NCBI RefSeq assembly: GCF_963678975.1
Contig: NC_089274.1
Span: forward strand, 22,467,133 to 22,531,132
DNA: 64,000 nt
Source: Dysidea avara
Lineage: Eukaryota; Porifera; Demospongiae; Dictyoceratida; Dysideidae
Direction: 5' to 3'
In this document: positions 23,287-35,400 of the stretch, piece after piece
How positions within the stretch are numbered: position 1 is the stretch's first letter
Layout of the letters: every line of letters begins with the position of its first letter
The notes under the pieces: model-generated
Seen by the model: only the letters and a program-made list of their open reading frames with translations
The model's database searches: none
What the model was told of the DNA's origin: nothing
Made by a program: the position numbers and the translations under genes

Positions 23287-24928
23287 ACCTCAAATTGAAA
23301 TTGAAAAATCACCAAGGTGATATCATTTCTCTTCCTATTGGTTACTAGCTACAACATCAGGACGATGATCTGTGTGAACTGATGTCTGGTACAAGTCATA
23401 TTGTGTCTGACAGATATTGTCTAGAATGTATTTAACCATATTTTCCCCAAAACCATGTTCATTGATGTCATGTCATCTATCAGATCATTTCCATCTCCAC
23501 CATCTTGTCCAGCTTTCCAGTGTCTTGTATACTCCATCAGTCATCAGGATGAGGCATTTGAAGGATGGATCAATTTCTACTGAGCAGAGGTCACATGTGG
23601 TATAGCAATTCCTGGTTCATCAGTGGCATAACTACAAAGAGAATACACGTCTACCTACACTGAACATGCACATGCATGAGTTGAATTATTCAGGTGTGTT
23701 GTATATAACATCTTACATTCTACTACCTAGGTAGCAGACCAGGCTTTAAACTTAAATTGTGGTAGCCTCATACTTTCTGTATAGAATATGGGACTTACTA
23801 CATCTCACCAGATCACATCCACATCTTTGTATCCTCCCTTTATAGAGTAGTCCCCAATACTCTTAGTGTTCTCCTGGGTACCCAGTCTACCCATCCTTAT
23901 CAGTTGCTCAGAGTCTAATTCCAGGTCTGAGAGTCGTTTTAGTTCTTCTTCTTCATTTTCAACACCATGATCTCCACTAAGTTGTTTAACATGTAAAGCA
24001 GGTTGATCATGTTCTTGGTAAACTACGTAGTACAGCTCTGGAGTCTCCAACATTAGCCACACACAATCTGTTCTTTGTTAAAACTGCAGTACATCCTCCT
24101 GAAATAAGTGTTTCTAACTTTTACAAGTGAGCTACCTCGGTATATATAGGAAATTTAATGTATGCTTCATCCCCTATAAAGGCAAACAAAATCAATATGG
24201 CATTTAGCATAGTCAATTCATTTTCCTTACAGTTAGTGCTAAAACAAGAGAGATTATTGCATTACATCTACACATGTAGCAATATTAATGGCATGGCTAA
24301 ACTTTTAATTTGTGTGTCAAGTGTGTTCCAGTGCTTATAGTTAAGATGATCCCATCTAGATATACGATTGCTGTATAGCCTAAATATTTTAAGGGGGAGA
24401 ATTTTCACTGATTTCGCGGTTTTGGGTGTTATCAGTGAAAATTTTACCCTCGAAATATTTAGGCCTCCATATAGCCTAATACATTTTGGGAGTGTTTGCA
24501 AATCCGCAAAAAATTAATTTTTAACAACATTGCTCAACCTCGAAAAATTTGCCCCTCAAAATATTTAGGCTATACTGTATATAAAGTGAGTTTCCTTACA
24601 TTTGTTTGTTACCTTTTTGTAATAATTCATCAATAGTGGACTTCTATATATCAGATCAAAGGAAAGAATAGTGCCAGACCTATAAGCTGTATGACCAAGC
24701 AAACGTTAAAAATATGACCTAAGACTACTACGCTTTTGCTAGGGACATACAGATTTGGACATACAGATTTATCACTAACTAATTCATCATAATTGTGCAC
24801 GTAATAACTGACCACTAATTGAACTCTTGGTGGTTTATCTATTGGTTCATGTGGATTTGGAACTGCTCCGTCTTGTGATGATGGCAGCATGCCTCCTTCC
24901 AATACTACTACACTATCAGCTTGGGTAT
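23287..24928 (-). pseudogene. TAB1-like copy B, pseudogene lacking exons 1 and 3
   Basis: Remnants of three exons: 24813-24928 (linker, still open), 23809-24173 (PP2C core) and 23287-23631 (PP2C C-terminal part). The core exon has an in-frame TAA where copy A reads RLQELE and a 4-nt insertion after DSRAV. The last exon has a 5-nt insertion before VEIDPS, a 5-nt loss after KTLE and an extra 4 nt near the DDMT segment. The exon with the DGHDG motif is missing: sequence jumps at about 24721 from intron matching A at 11936 to intron matching A at 19634. Splice signals are mostly retained. Nucleotide similarity to copy A extends through introns and flanks, so this is a segmental duplicate that decayed. 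Confidence 0.88.
24371..24590. mobile_element. Short MITE-like insertion in copy B intron
   Basis: CTGTATAGCCTAAATATTTT at the left and AAATATTTAGGCTATACTGT at the right are inverted ends. Internal repeats of GAAAATTTT and TGCTCAACCTCGAAAA. It is absent from the matching intron of copy A. Confidence 0.65.
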
Positions 24929-26334
24929 CTGCAGATGGAGAAATGTAAAACTAGAAAGCAAATTTAACTGTGAATTATTTATACACTGAAATTTGGAACA
25001 TGGGTAAGTTATATTTCAGGGTGCCCTTTTAATGTAGTTTTGCTGTACACGTACCTATTGACAATTGTCATTAAAGGCTATTCCATTACTAATGTTTTTA
25101 AAACCAGTACCACAGAGATGTGAGGGTATTTTTTTTGCTTACTTTAAAAGCAAATTGGCTGAAATTGAGCTTGAGGACAATTTTGATAGTTGCGTGTACT
25201 ATTTTGAAGGCAAGCTTAATCGAAAAGAAATCATTGCAGTGAAAATTTAGTCTCAGAAAATGAATACCCATCACTATGTAGAGATGTTAATAGTTGTATA
25301 GCTATGGGAAATAAAAATAGACTATCTGAAACTGAATTTGAGAGCATCTATCACTGAGGTTGTGTGTACAATTTCTTAAAATCTGGATATTTTTTATAAG
25401 TATTACTTTAAACTGCATGTCTGAAATTGAACTTTTGACATTAATTCTGTGTCTCATTGAAAACAAGCTGGTAGTTGTCATTCACAACCTTAGGGAGAGG
25501 AGGTGAGCCCTAGAACAATCATTGGGTCTGGGTCCCCATATTTATGTAGACTAGCTTCCCTGATGAGAGTCAATCCTTTCCTTTGTTATTGGCCAGACGA
25601 CACCTCAGATGCAAGTTCCCTGTGCAGTTCCTTTAAACTATTATGCTAGCTACCAGGTCACTCACTACCACTGAAATAATGTTCTAGTAAAATATGTGCC
25701 TTCTACTATACTCATGCATGCCTCTGAAATGATCATTTATATATTTTTATAAATTACAGATAACTTCAGTCTTTCCTTACCATACAGGTGTAGTCATACC
25801 AATGGTGCATGGCGAACTTGCATGTATTCAGGTTTCCACCATGCAGCCAGAAAAAATTTATGTCATATATATCATAATAAGTTAACTATTTGGTGATTAT
25901 CTGTTTCTCATCATGATCAGTAACCCCCTGTTTTACAATTACAATTATTCATCACTTTGACCTTTGTGCGCTATTTACCTCTATGCGCCTCTAAAATATG
26001 CCTTACCACAGACCCACATACTGGTACCTTATACTGTATATCCTAAGATCCTAGACCTCTATTAGCTCTATACATATGGATGGGATTGTTTGCAAATCTG
26101 CAAAATCTTAATACATTGCTCAACCTCGAAAATATTGCCCCTCGCTGAAATATTTAAGCTGTATACAAATATTATATGGCATCGAGAAATTGAAATTTCA
26201 GGTTAGAATGGAATCTCTCATAAAACAGGATGCATTTTAAACCTTTATTCATTAGTTAAATAATAGTTCACAAAATAGCAACACCTATTGATCTGCATGA
26301 GCAATAATTTACAAAAAATAAACGAATAAGTATA
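24929..26334. other. 5' side of copy B: paralogous non-coding sequence
   Basis: Matches 19860-21060 in blocks (GCATGCCTCTGAAATGA; CGAACTTGCATGTATTCAGG; CATCACTTTGACCTTTGTGC). The interval that should hold start exon 1 does not match and has no MG exon. Confidence 0.6.
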
Positions 26335-26450
26335 AGGGAATTTTAAGTTTGAGATTTCAAGTAGGGATCATAAACAAAGTAGGGACAGTAGGGAGGTTGC
26401 CTACACCTGAAGCTACTAGTGGACATTTAATCAATACAGTCAAGTCTCCC
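26335..26450. repeat. Half copy of the GTCCACTAG fold-back family
   Basis: Contains TAGGGATCATAAACAAAGTA, GTAGGGAGGTTGCCTACACC and ACTAGTGGACATTTAATC. Confidence 0.6.
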
Positions 26451-28435
26451 TATAATTTTTCCTTATTGCTACTTGTTATGTATAGCTGTCTTGGTGAAGT
26501 CACTTTAATGTGTGCTTTTATGTAGGAATCATGCACTAGTCTGGCCATTTGAATCAAGCCACATCAATACAGAAATGATGAATTCATTATTGGGGTATAG
26601 CTATGTAGCATTTCCTTAAACTGGCAGGCTAGCTGTTTAGTGCAGAATCTACCAGTATCGGGTGTTAATTATATTTCTGATTTGTGTGAGCCACACTGGC
26701 CTGTGGATTTGTGTTAGTTGTGTACATTTTACCGTCTGTTTGAAACAATTATTGAAGCTGTGAAAAAGGCAACACCCATAAAAAAATTGTGAAATCAAAG
26801 GTGGCAACCAATATGCAATGACATTATAAATAATGCTAATGTATTGCTGTCATGCAGGCATGAATGTCATTTCTGAACTCTTTTTAAATCAACAGCTACA
26901 CCTTAGCTTTTCACAGACTGGCATGGTATATATATTAATAAGGCCTGAAGTTTGGCAAATTTAATGAAGTTTGCCAACCTTTATTTGCCAATATAATGCA
27001 CATTGTTTAGTATTGGCAACACAATAAATTCATCAAATTTTAATCCTCCAAATCACTTGTAACTGACAGGCTAATACTATAGTGTAAGCTAGGAAGCTTC
27101 TATAAGTTGCAGTATAGATGCAATTGCATCTTATACGTATGCATGGGCAATGAAAAGATGGAAAAAGAAGGGAGAATGGCTAATCTTTACTTAGAATTAC
27201 TAAGAGGGGTTCAAAAATTGAAATACTCTAATAGAACATCCATCATAACGTTTTTTTCAAGAAGTTGCCAGTGTGTTTTCTTGACCTGTGCACTGCTATC
27301 TTACCATTGCTCCAAACATCCTGCCATATACTAATCACTTTCTGAGAACAACTTCTGTCAAATAGTTTAATATTATAGTGGATATTTTCAGTTGTTGCTT
27401 ATACATTGATGCTTGGGTTGACATGTTTAAGTAAGACAGCTAATTTCTTAGCATATATACAGTTAACAAGGCTGTATAGTAGTAGCTATCTGAGAACAGT
27501 TTGTTTTTGCATTATCAGTACCAAAGTTTCATGCCGCATTTATCTGAATCTAGCATCAATTGAAGCTAATAAATTTAATGTCATACAGGGTTTGCATTCC
27601 CAAACCCCTTGAAACTCAACTTTATTAACTCAAATGATACCACAGTATTGGCCAAAAACTAGTTGTACAATTATGTGACTTTATACTCTGGTTGAAAAAA
27701 TTAAAATGGTGACGGATGGGGCCATATAGTTGTAAAAAGTCAGACCAAAATAGTAACAGAATAAAAAGTCAGACTGAAATAGTAACAGACCAATCTGTGG
27801 CTATATGTATACTACAAAGTTGAAGTTATTTTTGTGTGCATTTTAAATCTCTACAGTGACCTTAAGATCCAATCCTGCATGTGTATGTCTTTGACAATCC
27901 GCTATTATGTATTGCCTTATCATTTTAAAGTGTAGTTCTGTTTTTCTAAAATTACTTACAGCTGAACTCATCCATCTTGTACCCCCACAATCTTTCAGTA
28001 CAATAGAGTATTTGGTTAAAAATAGCTTCCAGATTCAATCTTGTGATAGATAGCTATATTCCAAAAATTTCCAGAGGGAGCATCACCCCTGACCCCTAGC
28101 TGGAAAATTCTACGTATGCGTACTCTACACACTGCATGGTGAGTGTATACTTGTACTCTCAAACCCTCTTTTCATTGTTACTGTTTGGATATTATAGTCT
28201 GGGCCTATACCTTAAACCAAGCAATACACTAAATTTAGCAATCTTGTATATTGATGGATTTACCATATAAATTTATTAATTTGTGAATTGACGTGATCAA
28301 TTAGCAAAAACCAAACTCTAAAATTGCTAAATTTAATGTACCACTAAATTAAGGTATTTCAAACACAAAATTAATGGCAAGTATTGATCATGTGTAGCTG
28401 CATCCTTCTCCTTCATGTTCTTTATGTAAAGAATA
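26451..28435. other. Gene-free stretch
   Basis: A partial fold-back copy lies near 26755-26830 (TGTGAAATCAAAGGTGGC) and one ACTCTAATAGAAC motif near 27226. No exon or RNA gene seen. Confidence 0.45.
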
Positions 28436-28696
28436 CCACACAAAAACAGCCAAGCTGTGAAAAAATGGTGCGGCCTTAAAAAGCCTGGGTGAAAAAAGTT
28501 GTGAAATCAAAGGTGGCGGCCAAGAAATGGCTGCAATGATAATAAATTTTAACAATACACACAGCCATTATTAAAATTTTTTGCATTAACATCATTGCAG
28601 CCATTTCTTGGCCGCCACCTTTGATTTCACAACTTTTTTCATCCAGGCTTTTTAAGGCCGCACCATTTTTTCATAGCTTGGCTGTTTTTGTGTGGA
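28436..28696. repeat. Fold-back element (AACAGCCAAGCTGT family), copy 1
   Basis: Two arms of about 110 bp: AACAGCCAAGCTGTGAAAAA on the left and TTTTTTCATAGCTTGGCTGT on the right, sharing GTGGCGGCCAAGAAATGGCT and its complement. Confidence 0.85.
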
Positions 28697-29029
28697 TTTC
28701 ACTTCTTTTTGTACTTTATAAGGCCCCAAAACCAGCCTATGGCTGACTTTGAGGTTTGTTTTTACTCACATTTCTTCTGTTCTATATGTAGATACAATGA
28801 TGATTATTGAAGACAGACTTATAAATGTATTTCATTACATGATTTAATTCAATATTTGATAATATCATTGTAATACTCTAATAGAGTGCACATTTTTTGA
28901 GGACTTCTAATAGAACATACATAGAATGTTCTAGAGCAATCTAGTACTTCTATTGGTAGATCTATGAAAAGTACAAATGTTTGATTATAAGCAAATTTCA
29001 ACTAGAAATTTCATTTATAAAGCAGAAAT

Positions 29030-29783
29030 TAAGTGAAGTGATCAGCCAAGGTAGTAGTGGTTCAGTGGTTAAGGATGCAGGTGTTAGGTATGGAGGTCCC
29101 TGGTTCGAACTCTGGTAAGTTTTTTTCGACATTTTTTGCCCTGTGGTGACTTCTCTATTAGAGTATCTCGATCCCGTGATTTTACACTTGCTTAGTTTTT
29201 GCTTTATAAACTTTGTCGCTGTAACTCTACTGCTATTCAAACTATCAAAAGGCACTGCTATGATGATCAGCCTATCTACACACTAATTTTCAAGTTATTT
29301 CTATACTTGGTTTACCCTGTAGCCGTGACAGAAGTTTGATCTTTTTTTACGTGAATGAACGCTTTGAATATTACTCAGATTCACAACAAACTTGGTACGT
29401 GAATACACCATTACACACTCTTCATTTGTGCCAAAGATCGAGGCAATCGAGTTACATGTTTGCATTTTATAGCAATTTTTGCAGAGTGTGCGAAAAGAAA
29501 CCGAAGCCCCCCCCGTAGGGCATAAGAAGAAAAAAACGAAGAGATTAAAAAACGAAATTTTTAACGTCCATATCTCGCTAATGGCTGTTGCGAATTTAAT
29601 CAAATTTGCTGTGTGGCGTACCCTACTTGGGGGACAGCTATAATGCAAAAAATGGTGTGCTTTGGAGAAAGGGCCATGGAACTATACACGCATGAATAAG
29701 CTGTTTTCTTTCTTCCTGTAAATATACTCACGGTGTGGTCGCCGGCTTTCTTGGCCGCACGACACACTACCGTGTGTCTTGAT
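29030..29783 (+). repeat. tRNA-headed repeat (SINE-like), best copy
   Basis: The tRNA-like head has a consensus A-box TGGTTCAGTGG (29058-29068) and B-box GGTTCGAACTC (29102-29112). After it come CTCTATTAGAGTATCTCGATC, a body of about 500 bp shared with 34493-35225 (reverse) and 49100-49919, and a closing hairpin ACACTACCGTGTGTCTTGAT. It is longer than a simple SINE and may be a composite of a SINE head and another element. Confidence 0.7.
29058..29112 (+). promoter_or_regulatory. Pol III-type internal promoter (A and B boxes) of the tRNA-like head
   Basis: A-box and B-box lie 33 nt apart edge to edge, as in tRNA genes. The head does not fold into a clean cloverleaf by eye. Confidence 0.55.
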
Positions 29784-29835
29784 ATTTTTTGGTTACTGGC
29801 TGTGCCCTTATATGACAGCTAGTAGCTATTACAAC

Positions 29836-30890
29836 TAGAGATGGACCGATACCACTTTTTACCGATATTTCCGATACGAGTATTTGTACTGAAATTATTT
29901 GCCGATACCGATACCGATACCGATACTATACATTGAAGCCTAGACAAGTTTATTATTGAAATTTCATTGTTGTGATACATAGCTAGCTATTAAAATATCA
30001 TAGTAATTGATTGATCTCAGTTCAATCAAGTTTTAAAATATTTATTGTATAGCAGCTAAACATGATAAACATCATTGTGGATTACTAATTTCTTGATTTG
30101 AGGTAGTTTTCTTGTAAGCTTATTGATAAGGCAATTAATTGCGTGGGCGGCCGATAATTGTACAATGTTTGTTACAGCTTTTCAACCAAACTTTTTCATG
30201 AAAAAGCAAGCCAAGTAGTCATAAACTTAATTCTTGGGGAACAACTGCACTACCATTCAGCGGCGGAGGAAGTAGTTGATATGAGGGGGGGCTGGGCTGA
30301 GGTAAGGTGAGACCAAAAAAAAAAAAAAAAAAAAAAAAAAGGTCACAACCAACTGACAAGAGCTTTCCACCGCACCAGCTACCATTTCTAGCTGATAAAC
30401 TACATAAAAATCCTTACATAGCTCGCTACACACCGAATACTTTATTAGAGTGACTGCTCTATTAGAGTATCTCGATCTTTATCATGGTTTTCAGCCCCCA
30501 CTCCAAGAAAGATAATTTCGGTGTGATATCATTCTGAGGGGGGGCTAAGCCCCCCCTCAGCAGACCGAAGGGGGGCTTTAGCCCCCTAGCCCCCCCCCCC
30601 CCCCCCCCCCCCCTTTCCGCCGCCTATGCTACCATTTAATTACAAAGGATTCACGTGCTCTAATATATTAGAATACACACGGAGTAATTGCAGCAATACT
30701 TGGAAAAGAGTAACAAAGGCTTTGTTTCGCTACTTCGTTAGCTCAACTAAGTTATTAGCTACTGGAAACTTAGCTAGAGATGGTTTAATAAAAGTGGTGA
30801 GTGTCTACTGTGGTATCTGTACCTTGTATTACCGATACCGATACCACTGGTATCGGCATCGATACCGATACCAGTATCGGTCCACCTTTA
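29836..30890. mobile_element. hAT-type MITE (CCGATACC-rich) with 8-bp TSD
   Basis: TIRs TAGAGATGGACCGATACCA and ATCGGTCCACCTTTA, with runs of CCGATA at both ends. Flanked by a perfect 8-bp duplication ATTACAAC (29828-29835 and 30891-30898). It contains a second MITE at 30258-30628. Confidence 0.88.
30258..30628. mobile_element. hAT-type MITE nested in another MITE, 8-bp TSD
   Basis: CAGCGGCGGAGG at the left and CCGCCGCCTATG at the right, with GGGGGGCT / AGCCCCCC inside and long A and C runs. A perfect 8-bp duplication CTACCATT lies at 30250-30257 and 30629-30636. Confidence 0.88.
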
Positions 30891-31408
30891 ATTACAACTG
30901 TTCTGGAATAATGGTATCATTTCATCATTATTACACTTAGGTGCTTTACAAGCATTGTGAATCACTTAAACAAAGTGGCATCATTTTTCAGTCAAAAATA
31001 TTGCCAAATTTTAATACTAAATAAGCTAAATATTTCTGTGGAGGCATGCCCAGACCCCCTAGACAGAGCATGCGCTCCGCATGTTGAGTGTGCTTCGCAC
31101 ACTATAGCTAGTTGTATTAACCAGTTGTTGTTTTTCTTCGCCAACCAATCATTGTTAGCACCCCCCCCTTCTGAAATCCTAGATCCACCCCTGTAATATC
31201 CATACATAACAACACAACCTTCCTAGCTAAAAAAACTCAAAAAATAAAGTACGTGCATTTGTTTGATTACACAGTGCACGTTAATTTATGCATGTACATG
31301 ATATAGCCAAAATAATAAGCATAAATCCAGACACAAAAATCCATTAACTTATTTGTAGTGTATTATGCATATTATACTATAGCAGTTATAAATGCATATG
31401 ACATTAAA

Positions 31409-31745
31409 TTATGTGAACTGATAAATCACCAAAGTCATGTCATCTCTTTTCCTATTGGCTACTGCAATGTCAGAACGAGGATTTTCACTGGCAGAAGTCT
31501 GGTATAAGTTATATTGTGTCTGACAAATATTCTCCAGTATTTTAAAGGCAGCACCGTTGATACCATGCTCAGTGATGTAGTCATTGATCATATGAGCTAT
31601 CGTATCATTTCCCCTAGTATGTTGACCTACAGCTTCCAGTGTCTTGTATACTCCATCAGTCATCAGGATGAGGTATTTGAAGGATGGATTAATTTCCACT
31701 GAGGTCACATGTGGTGTGGAAATTCCTGGTTCATCAGTAGCGTGA
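31409..31745 (-). CDS. Copy C exon 5: PP2C C-terminal part and stop
   Basis: 337 nt, acceptor CCTTTCCAG, ends QFT then TAA. Encodes LILMTDGVYKTLEAVGQ and DDMTLVI. Confidence 0.88.
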
Positions 31746-32350
31746 CTGGAAAGGTAACAGAATTAACATGCAAATGTCCTAAATCATAGTGCAATGTATA
31801 CACAAGGTTATTACTGTGATATACTACAAAGAGAATAAAATGTAATTTGTATTATCAAGACATATGGTATTCTAGTGTGTTGAATAAGTAACCAAGTGGT
31901 GTACACAACAGACAAGTGTGTATTAAATTAGAACCAAAATGACGTGGTTTATACTGGTCATTGATGATAACTACTGTCCTGCTACTGTTTAACCACTACG
32001 ATCATTAACCAATACAATCATTGAGCCAAAACTCAAAGAATACATGAGCAAATACACACCCACGTCAAAATGTTGGATCACACTCACATGAAGGAAAGTA
32101 CTTTTACTTACGGAATTTATTTTTGAATACCAGGAAATTCATTCTTGAAGATCTCTTTGAAATGTCTGAATCCTTTGAAAATTACCCACCGTGCAGTATT
32201 ACTGAAGTCATATCTTGGCTGCTGTTTTGTCCAGGTGCAAGCCACGCAGCTGGCCTTTGGCTGGCTGTGGGGTGTATACCTGGTTACCGTAAATTGTTTT
32301 GAGAAATGTCCTTCTGCAAACATGAACAAAAAGTTTAGATAGATAGACAA

Positions 32351-32443
<93 letters not shown>

Positions 32444-32464
32444 TAGACAGACAGACAGACAGAC

Positions 32465-32495
<31 letters not shown>

Positions 32496-35400
32496 AGTAA
32501 ATTGTCACTGAACAACTCAACAGCCTTAATTAAAACATTTAACTAACCCACTTAACTGAAGTTTCCATGATATCCTAGGACTTGTCCATTTATATTGACA
32601 AATGTAGCCAGACTGTCACCCCACAAACAAATTTTTCAGGAATTTATATAAAATATTCAATAAATTCAGTGGTTACACTATAGTGCTTGTATTGGCTTGG
32701 GTGATTAATCCCCCGGCATGAGCTACAAGCCTTATCTCGTTCCACTAGTATTTGCTGGTACTCAAGTTTACTTTGCATACAACACTGAACTTGTGAGAAG
32801 TGGTGATTACTATCCAATGGACACTTCAGCTCAAATAACAATAAACTAGAAGTGATGGTATTGTAGATGACAATGTCTGGTCTAAAAGGTGTCACCATTA
32901 CAGTAGTTGGAATCATTAAATATCAAGACTCACGATATTAGTCGTGCGGCCAGTAAAGCAGAAATGTGTGCCGCAGACAATAAATGACATAACCACTACA
33001 CATGAGGATTTTACATGAATGAACATTGTACAAATACGGCCTGTGGATGCCCGTCATTTATGCTATCCCTCTGAAACTCTAGACTTAAACTCATCCTGTT
33101 ATTAGTAACTACTATACAAGCAGTGAAGCAAATCCACATTGACTGTTTCGAGATCAAGATTGCTGACATCAAAGGGGTGGTTTCGTAGTTTTTTTAAATT
33201 TTCACATGTGGTTACACGCAAGCACAGGTGCATGCCTTGTGGTTCCTTTGTGCATTCCGAACATTGATTGCATTGCCATCGCTTCAATATTCTCTCAATC
33301 ACCTCAAGATTCGTACTGCCGACCCTTTTACGCCGCTTGCTTTTTGATTAGTTGGGAGGCACTTGCTGTAAAAGGGTCTGGCCACAACCGTATACTAAAC
33401 TTGTTATAGTGGCAGCACCAATCAAATCACAGCATTTTAAAAATAACTTAATATTTGGTGCGTGATGAGTGAAACCATAGACACTATTGTCCAGAGTGTA
33501 AATTATCTATGGTGACTATGCAAGGTCCTACTGGAGTGTGCTGATATAAACTGTATAAGCTTATTATTGTTATTATTTAATGGACTTGTAGATGCCCAGG
33601 CAATGCTAAATTGCCAGGCTAGGCCGCAGGCCTTTGAAGGTGCCGTATCTAGAGATTGCTTCCAAAAATTACCCAAGCGCTGCTTGAAGGTTGCAACTGT
33701 TAGTGCTGAAATGATGAAGTCAGGTAAGGAGTCCCATAAACTGACTATTCTGTTTGTAAAAAAGTTCTGTCTAACAAGTAATCTCGATCTTTCTTCGAAT
33801 AGCTTAACCAGAAGTTTTACATTCTTAGTAGTGACAAATCACAAAGGCTAAGCAATTTTAATACACCATGGCAATGGTACAAGAATTATACTTGAAATGC
33901 CTTTCTCTAGTGACTGTGCGTTCTTCATGCTTTTGCACCTTGTTTATAAGGCATCTGCCAATTATAAATGCTCGCATGAGGAGTGGCACTAAATGGAGTT
34001 TAAAAGATTTCTGCTTAAAATGCCTTCCTTGGGAACTTAAGGTTCTGCACACTTCCACAACTTGTTTATCAGACATTAGGGCTTGTGTTCACATCATGTC
34101 TTTAAAAGTTATTGTAGGAATCAGAGGTTTGATCGAAGAAAATACACATATGGACAAACCAAAATTAGATACTGTCAGTGATAGATGGACTATACAAACA
34201 CGGGTATGTTGACTGGTATAATGTGACGCTAGGTGTAACACAAGGCTGAGAAATAAAGCGAAATATGTCTAAATACGCGTTTAATACCAGTCGCAGAAAA
34301 CTACTATGACAAATAAAGAATTTTTAATTATCTAACGCAATACAAATCTATTGAGAGATGTTACATAATCCAGGGCTAATGTTGCAAAACTGTCCCTACA
34401 TGTAAATAACTCACAGAAAAGGCTGCGTCTTTTAATGTGGGCATGCGCTTTGTAGTTTCTTAGCTGCACTCCTCACTACCGTGAGTCTTCTTAATCAAAA
34501 CACACGGTAGTATGTCATGTGGCCAAGAATAACACTGTGAGTATATTTACAGGAAGAAAAAAAAACAGCTTTATCACATGCGCATACCTCCATGGTCCCT
34601 TCCCAAAGCACACCATATGTGCATTATACAGTAGGTAGGAAAGACCACACAGCAAATTTGATTAAATTTGTACCTGCTATTAGCAATATATATATATATA
34701 TATATATACATATATATATAGGCGTTCAAAGTTTTGATTTGATTTCTCCATCCTCTTAAGCTGTAGGGGGCTACAGGGGCTTTGATATTTTTGCACACTT
34801 TGCAAAAATTGATATAAAATGCAAAAGTGTAAATCGATTGCCTTAATCTTTGGGACAAATGAAGAGCATATAAAGGTGAATTCACATACCAAGTTTGTTG
34901 TGATCTGACGAATATCCTAGGAGTTATGAGCTTTATTCACGTAAAAAAAATCAAACTTTTGTCATGGCTACAGGGTAAACTGAGTATGGGAATAACTTGA
35001 AAAGTGGTGTGTAGATAAGTTGATCATTGTAGCAGTGAATTTTGATGTTTCAAAAGCAATAGAGTTACGGTTACAAAAATATATAAAGCAAAATTGTGGA
35101 TCGAGATACTCTAATAGAACAGTCACTGTTGGGTAACAAGGTACACAAAAATGTTACCACAGTTCAAACCAGAGACCTCAACACCCACATCCTTAACCAC
35201 TGAACCACTGCTATCTTGGCTGATCATCTTAAATTTCTGCTTTATAAATGAAAAAAATTCTAGTTTAAATGTGCTTATCATACAGTATGATGTACCATAT
35301 ATTAAGGTTTGGGCATTTCTAGCCAAAAATATCACCCTAAAACCAGCCTCATAATACCTTCATGGCGTCTTGGCAGTATTGGTTAGGTATAACCAAGCCC

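Noticed and set aside
29058..29112. A functional tRNA gene
   Set aside because: A and B boxes are good, but the region does not make a clean cloverleaf and recurs in diverged repeats, so it is a SINE-like head.
32117..32520. Minus-strand frames reading CLSVCLSV repeatedly
   Set aside because: Encoded by a GATA/GACA microsatellite; low-complexity, not a protein.
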